From an uncultured Lachnospiraceae bacterium (GTDB lineage Bacteria > Bacillota_A > Clostridia > TANB77 > CAG-508): a stretch of DNA of 18,159 nucleotides. A model generated the notes under the pieces. The model did no database searches, was not told the DNA's origin, and saw only the letters and a program-made list of their open reading frames with translations. Every line of letters begins with the position of its first letter. Positions within the stretch are counted from its first letter, which is position 1. The position numbers and the translations under genes are program-made. The DNA is taken from positions 1 to 18,159 of the forward strand of contig CAMUZC010000023.1 of NCBI GenBank assembly GCA_947165105.1, in the 5' to 3' direction. Shown in pieces: positions 1 to 7,805 of this stretch.

Positions 1-634
1 CTAAACCTGGTACTGCAATTAAGTCTGATATACCTTGTACACCTTGTCTTAATACGTCATCTGCCATTTTGAAAGCTTCTACTATTGAAGTTTTTCTATC
101 GATTACTTGTAATAATTTGTCATTTGGAATTACTACTAATGTATCAACTTTGCTTTTTAAACTTTCAATTCCTCTATCAGCTTGTGATAATCTTTTCTTT
201 CCTTCAAATGTGAATGGTTTTGTAACAACACCTATTGTTAAGATACCCATTTCTTTTGCACATGCTGCAACTATTGGTGCTGCACCTGTACCTGTTCCAC
301 CACCCATTCCGGCTGTAACAAATACCATATCAGCTCCACGTAATGCTTCTGTGATTTCTGATTTGCTTTCTTCTGCTGCTTGAGCTCCTATATCTGGATT
401 AGCTCCTGCTCCTAGTCCTCTTGTAATTTTTTCTCCGATTTGAATTTTAGATGCAGCTTTAGATAATAATAATGCTTGTCTATCTGTGTTTACTGCAACA
501 AATTCAACACCTCTTATTCCAGAATCAACCATTCTGTTAACAGCGTTTGTTCCACCGCCACCAACACCTATAACTTTAATAGTAGCTGTTCCGTCTATCA
601 TTAGTCCACTTTCTTCCATGCCATCCATTATCAT
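1..634 (-). CDS. ftsZ: Cell division protein FtsZ, N-terminal part (cut by window edge)
   Basis: FtsZ is the tubulin-like GTPase that polymerises into the division ring at midcell. About 211 codons are visible and the 3' part runs off the left edge. Translation shows the nucleotide-binding start ([17 protein letters not shown]), the FtsZ signature [10 protein letters not shown] near residue 110, and the following helix and sheet with KPFTFEG. The frame is intact throughout. The ATG at 634 follows GGGAGG by about 8 nt; a second ATG two codons later is also possible. It lies 92 bp downstream of ftsA and is probably co-transcribed with it. Its four CGG trinucleotides are all out of frame (for example GCC GGA and GAC GGA). 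Identification is essentially certain. Confidence 0.97.
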   Translation of the reverse strand, partial: MIMDGMEESGLMIDGTATIKVIGVGGGGTNAVNRMVDSGIRGVEFVAVNTDRQALLLSKAASKIQIGEKITRGLGAGANPDIGAQAAEESKSEITEALRGADMVFVTAGMGGGTGTGAAPIVAACAKEMGILTIGVVTKPFTFEGKKRLSQADRGIESLKSKVDTLVVIPNDKLLQVIDRKTSIVEAFKMADDVLRQGVQGISDLIAVPGL

Positions 635-689
635 TTTGTTTTCCTCCCTATTATATTTTTATATTTTAAAAATTAAAAACATCCTTTTT

Positions 690-719
690 GAGATTTTTAA
701 GTGTTCCTCTTAAAATCTC
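690..719 (-). other. Hairpin in the ftsA-ftsZ gap
   Basis: Arms at 690-701 and 709-719 pair over about 11 bp with one bulge and a short loop. It starts a few bases after the ftsA stop. No T-run follows on the minus strand, so it is not a convincing terminator. It may be an mRNA processing or stability element between ftsA and ftsZ. Function is inferred only. Confidence 0.35.
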
Positions 720-726
720 GTGCTCT

Positions 727-1959
727 CTATGAATAGAAAAAGTCTTTTACTTTTTCTAAAATATCTTTAAATATAGTACTTTTTTCTGACTGAGTATCTA
801 TATTGCTTGAAACATTTTTTGCAAACTGTCTTGATGCTATATATCTAACTAATGCATATACTGTTCTATAACCAGGTCTTACTGTGCTTATTCCTCTTCC
901 TGTTGACATTTTTACTGGTATATTTAAAACAACTTTTCCAGCTACATCGCTTTTACTTATGTTTGTAATACCTTGTCCTGTTAAAATTACATTATTTATT
1001 TTAGATTTCACACCTTGCATTGAAATGTCTTTATTTATTAAAGTGAATATCTCTTCAATTCTTGCTTCAATAATTTCTATTAATTCTGAACTTTTTATTA
1101 CTTTGTTTGATTGTTCTTCTTTACATGTTGTTAGCAATATTTCATTATCATTATCTATGTATGATCTCATTGCTAGTCCATATTGTTTTTTAAGTTTATC
1201 TGCTTCATCATATGAAATATTAAGTACAAGTGCTATATCATTTGTTATATTGTCTCCACCTAAAGGTATTGTATTTGTATAAACAAATTCTGAACCTTCA
1301 AATACTCCTACATCTGTGTTTCCAGCACCTACATCTAATATCATTACATTATCTGTTAATTCATGTGTGTCTAATACTAAGTTTCTTTCAGCTAATGTAA
1401 TTGGAACCAAACCATCTATCTCTAAGTTTGATTTTTTAAATATTCCAACTAATTGTCTTATAAATTCTTTATCAGCTAAAACTACTTGTGCTTTTAATGT
1501 AAATTTAGAGCTGAAATTTCCAATTGGGTCTGTTACTGGTTTTCCATCTTCTAAAATGAATTTATCAGCAACAACATCTATTATACTCATTCCTTCTGGT
1601 ACATCTATATCTTTGGCTTGCATTATTGCTGATGAAACGTCTTTTACAGTAATTCCTGAATATTTATCTTTAACTTCTTTTATAACACTATTTTGTACAA
1701 TTGTTATATATTTTCCATGTATTGTTAAGTATGCTGAGTTAATTTTCATGTTTGTGTCTGCTTCAGCATCAGCAACAACTTTTGTTATTGCTTCAACAAT
1801 TTCGTTTTCATCAACTATTTTTCCTTTTTTTAGTCCTCTACAAGCTTGGTTTGTACTACATAAAATTTCTACTTGATTAAAATTATTAACTTCTCCTATG
1901 ATAAGGCTTACTTTTGATGTGCCTATATCCATTCCTACAATTATATCTCCGACAGCCAA
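727..1959 (-). CDS. ftsA: Cell division protein FtsA, actin-like membrane tether of FtsZ
   Basis: FtsA binds FtsZ tails and the membrane and recruits later division proteins. The protein has the actin-fold phosphate-1 motif near its start (VGMDIGTSKVSLIIGE), the inserted 1C (SHS2) region, a second phosphate motif (ILDVGAGNTDVGVF) near residue 215 and a later ILTGQG-type adenosine motif. The tail (DILEKVKDFFYS) resembles the C-terminal amphipathic membrane helix. The longest frame starts with ATG at 1974, but that ATG overlaps GGAGGAG, which is the ribosome binding site. The TTG at 1959, 6 nt after GGAGGAG, is the better start and gives 410 aa. The gene is followed by ftsZ and has its own likely promoter at 2011-2039. 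Confidence 0.93.
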   Translation of the reverse strand: MAVGDIIVGMDIGTSKVSLIIGEVNNFNQVEILCSTNQACRGLKKGKIVDENEIVEAITKVVADAEADTNMKINSAYLTIHGKYITIVQNSVIKEVKDKYSGITVKDVSSAIMQAKDIDVPEGMSIIDVVADKFILEDGKPVTDPIGNFSSKFTLKAQVVLADKEFIRQLVGIFKKSNLEIDGLVPITLAERNLVLDTHELTDNVMILDVGAGNTDVGVFEGSEFVYTNTIPLGGDNITNDIALVLNISYDEADKLKKQYGLAMRSYIDNDNEILLTTCKEEQSNKVIKSSELIEIIEARIEEIFTLINKDISMQGVKSKINNVILTGQGITNISKSDVAGKVVLNIPVKMSTGRGISTVRPGYRTVYALVRYIASRQFAKNVSSNIDTQSEKSTIFKDILEKVKDFFYS

Positions 1960-1965
1960 AGTTAA

Positions 1966-1972
1966 CTCCTCC
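1966..1972 (-). promoter_or_regulatory. ftsA ribosome binding site that decides a TTG start
   Basis: GGAGGAG lies on top of the ATG of the longest ftsA frame and 6 nt before an in-frame TTG at 1959. A start codon cannot lie inside its own Shine-Dalgarno sequence, so TTG is the probable start. The FtsA homology (VGMDIGTS) begins just after it. Confidence 0.7.
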
Positions 1973-2010
1973 ATTTATATGCGTTTTTATTCCTAGTTTA
2001 TTTCTTAGTA

Positions 2011-2039
2011 AGAATATTATATTTCTGAAAAAAAGTCAA
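2011..2039 (-). promoter_or_regulatory. Probable sigma-A promoter for ftsA-ftsZ
   Basis: TTGACT (2034-2039) is separated by 17 bp from TATTCT (2011-2016) on the minus strand, about 50 bp upstream of the ftsA start. The -35 matches consensus at 5 of 6 bases; the -10 is weaker at 4 of 6. It sits in the 117-bp gap after the small basic protein gene, where an ftsA promoter is plausible. Confidence 0.5.
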
Positions 2040-2053
2040 TAGAATTTGTTATA

Positions 2054-2086
2054 TTTTTGTAATATTTTCGTAATAGTTTTGTAATA
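2054..2086 (-). repeat. Three tandem 11-nt A-tract repeats upstream of the ftsA promoter
   Basis: Units 2054-2064, 2065-2075 and 2076-2086 share the core TATTACNAAA (minus strand), and a degenerate fourth copy runs on toward the -35 at 2039. The period of 11 nt is close to one helical turn, so A-tracts fall on the same face of the DNA. This could act as an UP element or bend the DNA, or it could be a phased binding site. The repeat is seen directly; the role is inferred. Confidence 0.55.
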
Positions 2087-2091
2087 ATGTC

Positions 2092-2475
2092 TTATTTTGC
2101 ATTATTTTCTTGGCTTACAACATTTCCTGTTCTCTTTTTTCTGAATTTTTCTAAGTAAAATCTTCTTATAATTCCAAGATTATTGAACATTCTACTAACA
2201 AAAACAAATATTGCTGCTAAGTATATATCTACATTTAATCTTTGGCCTAAATAAGCAAGTAACATTGCTAGTATAGCATTTCCAAAAAAGCCTGATAAAA
2301 ATACTCCCATATCAAACTTTTTATTTAAAGATGAAACTACTCCGCCAAAAACTGTATCTAATGCTGCAACAATTGCTATTGCTAGATATCCTGAATATGT
2401 ATATGAAATTATAGGAGCAAAATTACCAACTATAATTCCTATTATACATCCTAAAATTATAGCTATTAAAACCAT
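2092..2475 (-). CDS. sbp: Small basic family protein (DUF1290, Sbp-like membrane protein)
   Basis: A 127-aa integral membrane protein with about four hydrophobic segments: an N-terminal LIAIILGCIIGIIVG segment, one near residues 28-48, one near 60-76 and one near 83-95. It ends in a basic, polar tail (KFRKKRTG). It resembles the 'small basic protein' family found next to ftsA and the DUF881 genes in Firmicutes; the biochemical role of the family is unknown. The ATG follows AAGGAGG by 9 nt, and that site overlaps the stop of the upstream DUF881 gene, so translational coupling is likely. The family call rests on size, topology and gene context. Confidence 0.85.
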   Translation of the reverse strand: MVLIAIILGCIIGIIVGNFAPIISYTYSGYLAIAIVAALDTVFGGVVSSLNKKFDMGVFLSGFFGNAILAMLLAYLGQRLNVDIYLAAIFVFVSRMFNNLGIIRRFYLEKFRKKRTGNVVSQENNAK

Positions 2476-2479
2476 ATTT

Positions 2480-3187
2480 CTAATCCTCCTTATTCTCTTT
2501 TAGATATTTTAATGTTATTTGTTTATCATAACCATTTATTTTTATATTATCTTGATAACTCATTTCAATTGTATAGCCTTTGGTTCTGTAATACGGTACA
2601 AATCCTTCTTTTGGAAAGTTTATTATTTTTTCAAATTCATCCTTATTTCCTATTGCTTTAATTTCATATGGTCCAACTATTCTTTCACTATTTACTAATA
2701 TATATTGATTGCTGTTAATTCCTACTATATCTGTTGTGTTTATCACTCTTTGATTATTTATTGATATGGCTTCAGCTCCTGCATATTTAAGTTCATTTAC
2801 TAGATAAACTAAATTACTTGCTGTATATGAATAATCTTTATTATCTGTTAATTTTAAAACAATTCCATTTCCAATTACATCAGTTTTGCCAACAAGCATA
2901 TCGTATTCTTTTAATTCTTTATCTAATAATTCAGATGATTCCTGATTGTTTTGTATTATTTTTGAATAATCCTCTATTTTCTGATTATTTGATTTTATTT
3001 TTTCGTCTATTTCATTATACTTTGTTTTCCAATTTAGAATTTCTTGTCTTAATTCATCTTCTCTCATACTTTCAATTCCCATTGAATTCGTCTCTTCAAC
3101 AGTTCTAAATTGAATGAAAATAAGTGATACAAGCATTGTTGTTATAAAAAAAATCACAATAGATATGGTTATTTTACCCTTTTCCAT
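2480..3187 (-). CDS. DUF881 family protein, second of a tandem pair
   Basis: A 235-aa protein with a short cytoplasmic start, one N-terminal membrane segment (residues about 7-25), a coiled-coil-like stretch (about 40-95, rich in E, K, N and Q) and a globular extracytoplasmic domain. That domain has the family pattern NGIVLKLTDN, then LVNELKYAGAEAISINNQRV, then an IVGPYEIKAIG segment. Firmicute homologues (YlxW/YlxX type) sit in dcw clusters; no enzymatic role is established. The ATG follows AGAGGTG by 5 nt. It lies 15 bp after its paralogue and 4 bp before the small basic protein gene, so all three are one transcription unit. Confidence 0.88.
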   Translation of the reverse strand: MEKGKITISIVIFFITTMLVSLIFIQFRTVEETNSMGIESMREDELRQEILNWKTKYNEIDEKIKSNNQKIEDYSKIIQNNQESSELLDKELKEYDMLVGKTDVIGNGIVLKLTDNKDYSYTASNLVYLVNELKYAGAEAISINNQRVINTTDIVGINSNQYILVNSERIVGPYEIKAIGNKDEFEKIINFPKEGFVPYYRTKGYTIEMSYQDNIKINGYDKQITLKYLKENKED

Positions 3188-3202
3188 TTTTTCACCTCTT
3201 TA

Positions 3203-3928
3203 TTATTCATTTCTCATATATTGAGTATTTAAAACTCTTTCATATTTACCAATTGATATATTGTCAGCTTTATTTACTTCTACCATGACTCCAGTTTCTT
3301 TCATTAATTCTAAATATCCCCCAGGAATTGTTATAGAACCATATAATAATTCTGGTGAACCTATTGCTTTTATTTCGACTGGTGAACTGATTTTTTCACC
3401 ATTTACAACTACAACATTTCCTGCACAATATATTGATGTAAAGTTTGTAATTCTTTGGCCATTTATTGAAATAGCCTCCGCTCCTGCATTTCTTAATGCA
3501 TTAACTACTTCAACTAAATCACCTGCATGAACCAAGTATAGTTCTATATTATCAAGAGGACTTAAACTTGATCTATTTACAGTGTTATTGTCTTTTAATG
3601 TAATCACAATTCCACTTCCAGAAACATCTGTTAAGCCTAGTAAAACATTATCCTGTTTTATTTCATTTTCTTTGTTCAATGCATTTTCATCATTTTGAGT
3701 TGCTTGCAATCTTATCTCTTCAAGCTTATTTTCTGATTTTTCTAAATCTTTTGAAGCTTTGTCATATTTTTCTTTCCATTTTAAAACCTGGTCTCTTAAT
3801 TCATTTCCTGTTAATGTTTGTGAGACTGTTGAATTAGAATCTTTAATTGTTTTAAACTGAATACTAATTGCTATTGTCAATATAAAGCACACAATTCCTA
3901 AAGTTAAAGCAATCTTCCATCTTTTCAT
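3203..3928 (-). CDS. DUF881 family protein, first of a tandem pair
   Basis: A 241-aa paralogue of the next gene with the same plan: membrane segment at about residues 7-24, coiled coil at about 45-90, then the DUF881 domain (GSGIVITLKDN, VVNALRNAGAEAISINGQRI, ISSPVEIKAIGS). Shared blocks such as AGAEAISIN and the matching architecture indicate tandem duplication. It probably acts outside the membrane beside the division complex, as inferred from gene neighbours (ftsQ upstream, sbp and ftsA downstream). The start follows AAGGAG by about 9 nt. It lies 20 bp after ftsQ. Confidence 0.88.
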   Translation of the reverse strand: MKRWKIALTLGIVCFILTIAISIQFKTIKDSNSTVSQTLTGNELRDQVLKWKEKYDKASKDLEKSENKLEEIRLQATQNDENALNKENEIKQDNVLLGLTDVSGSGIVITLKDNNTVNRSSLSPLDNIELYLVHAGDLVEVVNALRNAGAEAISINGQRITNFTSIYCAGNVVVVNGEKISSPVEIKAIGSPELLYGSITIPGGYLELMKETGVMVEVNKADNISIGKYERVLNTQYMRNE

Positions 3929-3948
3929 TCTGAAAATCTCCTTTCAAA

Positions 3949-5151
3949 TTAAACTTTTTCTCTAAATACTGGATTACCTGTATTTAAATCCATATCTATA
4001 AAGAACTCTCCTTCAATTCCTTTTTCCCTTTGAATCATTTCCTTAATATACAGCATTTGTGTAGATAAATCTGTACAATTTCCTAAGTAAACTGTTTTAT
4101 CTTCTGATTCCAATACCATAACATATTCTTTCTTATTCTTTATATCAATTTGTGTAATTAAATTTTCAATTCCTGCAGATTGTGCTGTTTCTATTATCTT
4201 TAATACAACTTCTAATCTTTCTAAATCATCTTTATTTAATCTGTTTCCAGGTTTTACTTCTTCAAGTGCTGTTGTATATCCTTTTATTAAAGGTGAATCA
4301 AGTTTTATTGGTGATATTTCTAATATATAGCCTTGGTTGTTAATATATACATATGAATTTCCATATTCTAACATTATTGTTGCTGTTCTTTCTGTTACTT
4401 CAATCTTTACTTTACTTGTAAAAACATTTCTACTAATATTAACGTCTTCTATGTATGGGTTAGCTAATATTTTTTCTTTTACTTCTTTCTTAGAGAATTT
4501 AAACATATTCTCATTCAAGTGGATTTCAGACATACTTTTTATTTGTTCAGATGAAAGCTTGTTATTATTAACAACATCTATTGCTCTTACATTAAAAGCA
4601 GGTGATAAAACAAAATAAATTGTTCCGCCTATTAAAAGAATTATCATTAATAAGATTATACTTAGCTTTTTAATAATTCTAATTTTTTGAATTCTTATTT
4701 TCTGCTCTTTTGTTAGTTTTGGCTTTTGAACATTGTCTTTTACAACAATTTTCTTTACCTTTTTATTGCTTTTAGTTTGTTCTTCATCTGAATCTGTTAT
4801 TTTATTTTTTATTACTTCAATTTCTCTTGCTTCTTCAATGTCTTCTTCATTCTTTTTTCTTCTTAAAATATTAATTAATCGATTTGTTTTCTTAGGAATC
4901 TCCTCAACGATATCTTTCTCTTTTTGATTTTTTAATTTTTTCTTTTGGTTATCCACAGGTTGTCCACTTTTTTCCTTTTTTAAATTACTTTTTTTCTTAT
5001 TTACCTCACTAGGCTTAGGAAAACTTTTTACACCTATAAAAACCTCGTTATCAAAATCTAAAGGGTCATTATTTCTAGAGGCAGATTTAGAATCTGCCTT
5101 TTTATGCACATTAGAATATACAATCGTTCTTTTTCTTTCACCTTTTGCCAT
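3949..5151 (-). CDS. ftsQ: Cell division protein FtsQ/DivIB
   Basis: FtsQ/DivIB is a bitopic protein linking early and late divisome proteins; its POTRA domain binds partners outside the membrane. The 400-aa product has a long (about 165 residues), lysine-rich, low-complexity cytoplasmic N-terminus, one membrane segment (about 168-186, LSIILLMIILLIGGTIYFV), and a POTRA domain (FNVRAIDVVNNNKLS through NPYIEDVNISRNVFTSKVKIEVTER). The beta domain follows, with YVYINNQGYIL. The N-terminal extension is longer than in many homologues. The ATG at 5151 overlaps the last 14 bases of murA in another frame, so translation is coupled. One out-of-frame CGG only. Confidence 0.9.
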   Translation of the reverse strand: MAKGERKRTIVYSNVHKKADSKSASRNNDPLDFDNEVFIGVKSFPKPSEVNKKKSNLKKEKSGQPVDNQKKKLKNQKEKDIVEEIPKKTNRLINILRRKKNEEDIEEAREIEVIKNKITDSDEEQTKSNKKVKKIVVKDNVQKPKLTKEQKIRIQKIRIIKKLSIILLMIILLIGGTIYFVLSPAFNVRAIDVVNNNKLSSEQIKSMSEIHLNENMFKFSKKEVKEKILANPYIEDVNISRNVFTSKVKIEVTERTATIMLEYGNSYVYINNQGYILEISPIKLDSPLIKGYTTALEEVKPGNRLNKDDLERLEVVLKIIETAQSAGIENLITQIDIKNKKEYVMVLESEDKTVYLGNCTDLSTQMLYIKEMIQREKGIEGEFFIDMDLNTGNPVFREKV

Positions 5152-6408
5152 TTAATTCACCTACTCTTTTTATATTAGCACCTAACATATTTAATTTTTC
5201 ATCTAAATTTTCATACCCTCTTAAAACATATTCAATATTTTCTACTTTTGTTTTTCCCTTTGCTGCAAGTCCAGCAATAATTAATCCTGCTCCACCTCTC
5301 AAGTCACTACCTTGCACGGTTGTTCCAATAAGCTTTCTTTTTCCAGTAATAATTGCTGTTCTCCCTTCAGTTGTGATTTTGGCTCCCATTCTTATTAGTT
5401 CGTTTGTATATTTAAATCTGTTTTCAAATATATTTTCAATAATAACAGATGTTCCTTTTGCTGTGGTAAGAATCGATCCAAAAATTTGTTGCAAATCTGT
5501 TGGGAATCCTGGATATGGCATAGTTTTTATTTCTATTGATTTTAATTTTTTTGGTGCTTCAATTTCTATACTGTTTTTTTCTATTACTATATTACATCCT
5601 GTTTCTTGTAATTTATGTATTACAGGAATTATATGTTCTGATACGACATTATTAACTTTAATTCTACTACCAGTTACTGCAGCAGCACATAAAAAAGTAC
5701 CTGCCTCAATTCTGTCTGGCATTACTTTATATCCGGTTCCTTTTAATTTTTTCACACCTGTAATTTTTATAATATTGCTTCCTGCTCCTTGTATTTTAGC
5801 TCCCATTCGATTTAAACAATTAGCTAAATCTACAATTTCTGGTTCCATTGCAGCATTGTTAATTACTGTTGTTCCATCGGCTAAAACAGCTGCCAAAATA
5901 ATATTTTCAGTTGCTCCTACACTTGGAAAATCAAGGTTAATATCTGCCGCAATTATTTTATCACAACTGCACCTTATAAATCCAGCTTTTTCTTCAACTT
6001 GTATTCCCATTTTTTTAAAAGCAGACAGATGTAAATCAATTGGTCTCGCACCAATTTCACATCCGACCTGGATATGAAAATGTAACTTCTTTAAATCTAC
6101 CTAAAATTGCACCTGCTAATATTACAGTAGATCTCATCTGCCTCATTAAGTTTTCTGGTATTTCTGTTTTTGTTATATGCTTTGAATTAATCTCTATTTT
6201 ACCACTATTTCTCCTAATCTTGCAACCCAAAATTTTTAAAATTTCTAAAGTTATTTGGGTATCATGAATTTTTGGAATATTATATAATTTTGTTGTATCA
6301 GAGTTTAAAATTGTAGCTGCTATAATTGGCAATGATGCATTCTTTGATCCAGATACATTTACTTCGCCATGAAGTCTTCTTCCGTCCCTCTATTATGTAA
6401 GATGTCAT
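5138..6408 (-). CDS. murA: UDP-N-acetylglucosamine 1-carboxyvinyltransferase MurA, read through two +1 shifts at CGG
   Basis: MurA transfers enolpyruvate from PEP to UDP-GlcNAc, the first committed step of peptidoglycan synthesis in the cytoplasm. In a single frame it is broken into three pieces. Removing the C of the CGG at codon 9 and of the CGG at codon 115 gives one 422-aa protein, a normal MurA length. The restored protein has MTSYIIEGGRRLHGEV, the SGSKNAS lysine motif (E. coli Lys22 region), PGGCEIGARP with the catalytic Cys (116 here, 115 in E. coli), and FPTDLQQ near the end of domain I. Without the first shift, translation stops after 36 codons; without the second, two codons after CGG. 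The ATG follows AAAGGGTG. The end overlaps ftsQ by 14 bp. All blocks are conserved, so decay to a pseudogene is unlikely. Confidence 0.9.
6062..6065 (-). other. +1 frameshift / CGGA quadruplet site 2 in murA
   Basis: Minus strand reads CCA GGT C GGA TGT. In the incoming frame CGG is followed by ATG and then TGA. Skipping C gives Pro-Gly-Gly-Cys, the MurA active-site loop, with the catalytic Cys as the next residue. Gly at this place is strongly conserved in MurA, so it tells which amino acid the quadruplet encodes. Confidence 0.9.
6381..6384 (-). other. +1 frameshift / CGGA quadruplet site 1 in murA
   Basis: Minus strand reads GAG GGA C GGA AGA at codon 9. Skipping the C joins MTSYIIEG to GRRLHGEVNVSGSKNAS, the normal MurA N-terminus. 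Without the shift the frame ends at codon 37. Confidence 0.88.
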
Positions 6409-6603
6409 TTTATTCACCCTTTCTTTTAGTTTGTATGTTATATATTATGTCGATTCTTATTAAAATGTCCCATAAGAACGTTTTTTAAAAAATCACAAAT
6501 TATTCACACAATGGACACAATTCATTGTTATATTATATATAAGTTAGCAACACATACTCCAGTTGCTAATGAATAAAATAAAACATCCCCTTTTATTTTC
6601 AGT
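6409..6603. other. AT-rich murA leader with a hairpin, no gene
   Basis: No coding frame of interest. An 8-bp stem (6544-6551 with 6562-6569, 10-nt loop) is followed on the minus strand by TATAATATAAC, which resembles a -10, but I find no good -35 at the right distance. The murA promoter must lie in or upstream of this stretch because terminators separate it from the M23 gene. Confidence 0.4.
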
Positions 6604-6629
6604 AAAAGCAGCCTACAAAGGCTGCTTTT
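6604..6629. terminator. Second hairpin terminator between the M23 gene and murA
   Basis: A perfect 10-bp stem (6604-6613 with 6620-6629; AAAAGCAGCC / GGCTGCTTTT) with a 6-nt loop. It has T-runs in both directions and is stronger toward the plus strand. It backs up the adjacent terminator at 6643-6682. Confidence 0.75.
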
Positions 6630-6642
6630 TTTAGTTGAAAAC

Positions 6643-6682
6643 AAAAAAAAGAATTCTTAAGCAAGAAAGAATTCTTTTTTTT
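6643..6682 (-). terminator. Intrinsic terminator downstream of the M23 gene
   Basis: Perfect 16-bp arms (6643-6658 with 6667-6682) around GAATTC with an 8-nt loop and T8 at the 3' end on the minus strand. It begins 13 bp after the M23 stop codon. The stem is AT-rich but long, and with the next hairpin it should end the upstream transcript before murA. Confidence 0.8.
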
Positions 6683-6695
6683 ACTATTTAGTTGT

Positions 6696-7670
6696 TTAAT
6701 TATTTCTATACAAATATCTTTGTGGGTTTACAGGCGAACCATTAATTCTTACTTCCAAGTGTAAATGAGGTCCAGTTGAATTTCCTGTTGATCCAACTAA
6801 TGCAATGTTGTCTCCTGAAGAAACTTGTTGTCCCACACTAACTAAAATTCTGCTACAATGCGCATAATATGTTTCAATTCCATTACCATGAGAAATTATA
6901 ACTAAGTTTCCATATGTTCCCATTGGTGAAGCATATTTTACTACACCATCTGCTACCGCTAAAATTTTCGTTCCACTTGCAGCACCAATATCTAATCCTG
7001 TATGTGCACCTGAACGTACATTTTCAATTGCAGCAAATCTAGATGTTATAACACCTTGAACTGGAACTGTTGCAAGATATATTCCATTTACAGTTTTTGA
7101 ATCTTTATCGATAGATTCTTCAATTTGTTCTTTTGCTACTATAACACTTGTACTTTCTTCAATTTTCTTTGCATCATCTACATTTACGGTATAATATTCT
7201 CTTATTCCAATATTTAAATCTAAGTTGCCATTATTTTCTTTTTTTATTTCCTCTACTAATTGTTCAGCTTCTTCTAATGTGTTAAGGTATCCTTTAATAT
7301 CATTGTTAAAAGTTACTGCATAATATTTATAAGTTATTTCAGCATTTTCTTTTAAATCGTTTATGATTTCATTTTCATTTGTTTTTTCAGTTCTATTAAC
7401 TAATTGTAATTTATATTCTGGGAATTGTTTCATTGTTACAAATGCAACATTTCCATTATGAGATAAAATCTCATCATTAATTCTTGTTTCTAAGTTTACC
7501 TTATCCCCAACATAACCAACAACCTCTCCTGAAATTGTAACCGCGTATGCTGGTTTATATTTTATTAAAATTATTGCAATTATCAATATCAATAGTATAA
7601 CAAAGATACTAACACACTTAACTGACTTTTTAGTATGATATAATAATCTTTTCCTAAAAATAAAAGTCAC
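6696..7670 (-). CDS. Membrane-anchored M23 (LytM-like) peptidoglycan endopeptidase or regulator
   Basis: M23 proteins cut peptide cross-links of peptidoglycan, or, if degenerate, activate amidases. The 324-aa product has an N-terminal membrane segment (about residues 18-36), an extracytoplasmic middle region (about 40-195) that I do not assign, and a C-terminal M23 domain (about 200-324). Zinc motifs are present: HTGLDIGA (H-x3-D), then YYAHC, then GPHLHLEVR (H-x-H). This suggests an active metallopeptidase. The start is uncertain: GTG at 7670 touches the AAAGGAAG site with almost no spacing, and no ATG or TTG follows before the membrane segment. It has its own promoter (7700-7728) and terminator, so it is probably monocistronic. 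Confidence 0.88.
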   Translation of the reverse strand: MTFIFRKRLLYHTKKSVKCVSIFVILLILIIAIILIKYKPAYAVTISGEVVGYVGDKVNLETRINDEILSHNGNVAFVTMKQFPEYKLQLVNRTEKTNENEIINDLKENAEITYKYYAVTFNNDIKGYLNTLEEAEQLVEEIKKENNGNLDLNIGIREYYTVNVDDAKKIEESTSVIVAKEQIEESIDKDSKTVNGIYLATVPVQGVITSRFAAIENVRSGAHTGLDIGAASGTKILAVADGVVKYASPMGTYGNLVIISHGNGIETYYAHCSRILVSVGQQVSSGDNIALVGSTGNSTGPHLHLEVRINGSPVNPQRYLYRNN

Positions 7671-7699
7671 CTTCCTTTGTTTTTTTGCAAACTTTTGTT

Positions 7700-7728
7700 A
7701 TTATAACATATATTTTCTCCAAATGCAA
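7700..7728 (-). promoter_or_regulatory. Promoter of the M23 gene
   Basis: TTGCAT (7723-7728), a 17-bp spacer, and a perfect TATAAT (7700-7705) on the minus strand, about 30 bp upstream of the start. A TTGACA further upstream (near 7760) is too far from any good -10. Confidence 0.65.
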
Positions 7729-7805
7729 ATTTTACAAACTAGAAATAAATTACAATATTGTCAAATACAGTAATAACATTTAAATTCATTATTTAAAATT
7801 TATCT

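Noticed and set aside
5145..6077. Long plus-strand open frame opposite murA, and similar plus-strand frames opposite ftsA, mraY and murE.
   Set aside because: They are antisense shadows of conserved genes, with no ribosome binding sites and composition typical of reverse-strand reading.
6409..6540. A murA promoter using the TATAATATAAC or TAATAT motifs.
   Set aside because: No acceptable -35 is found at 16-18 bp spacing; only weak candidates exist.
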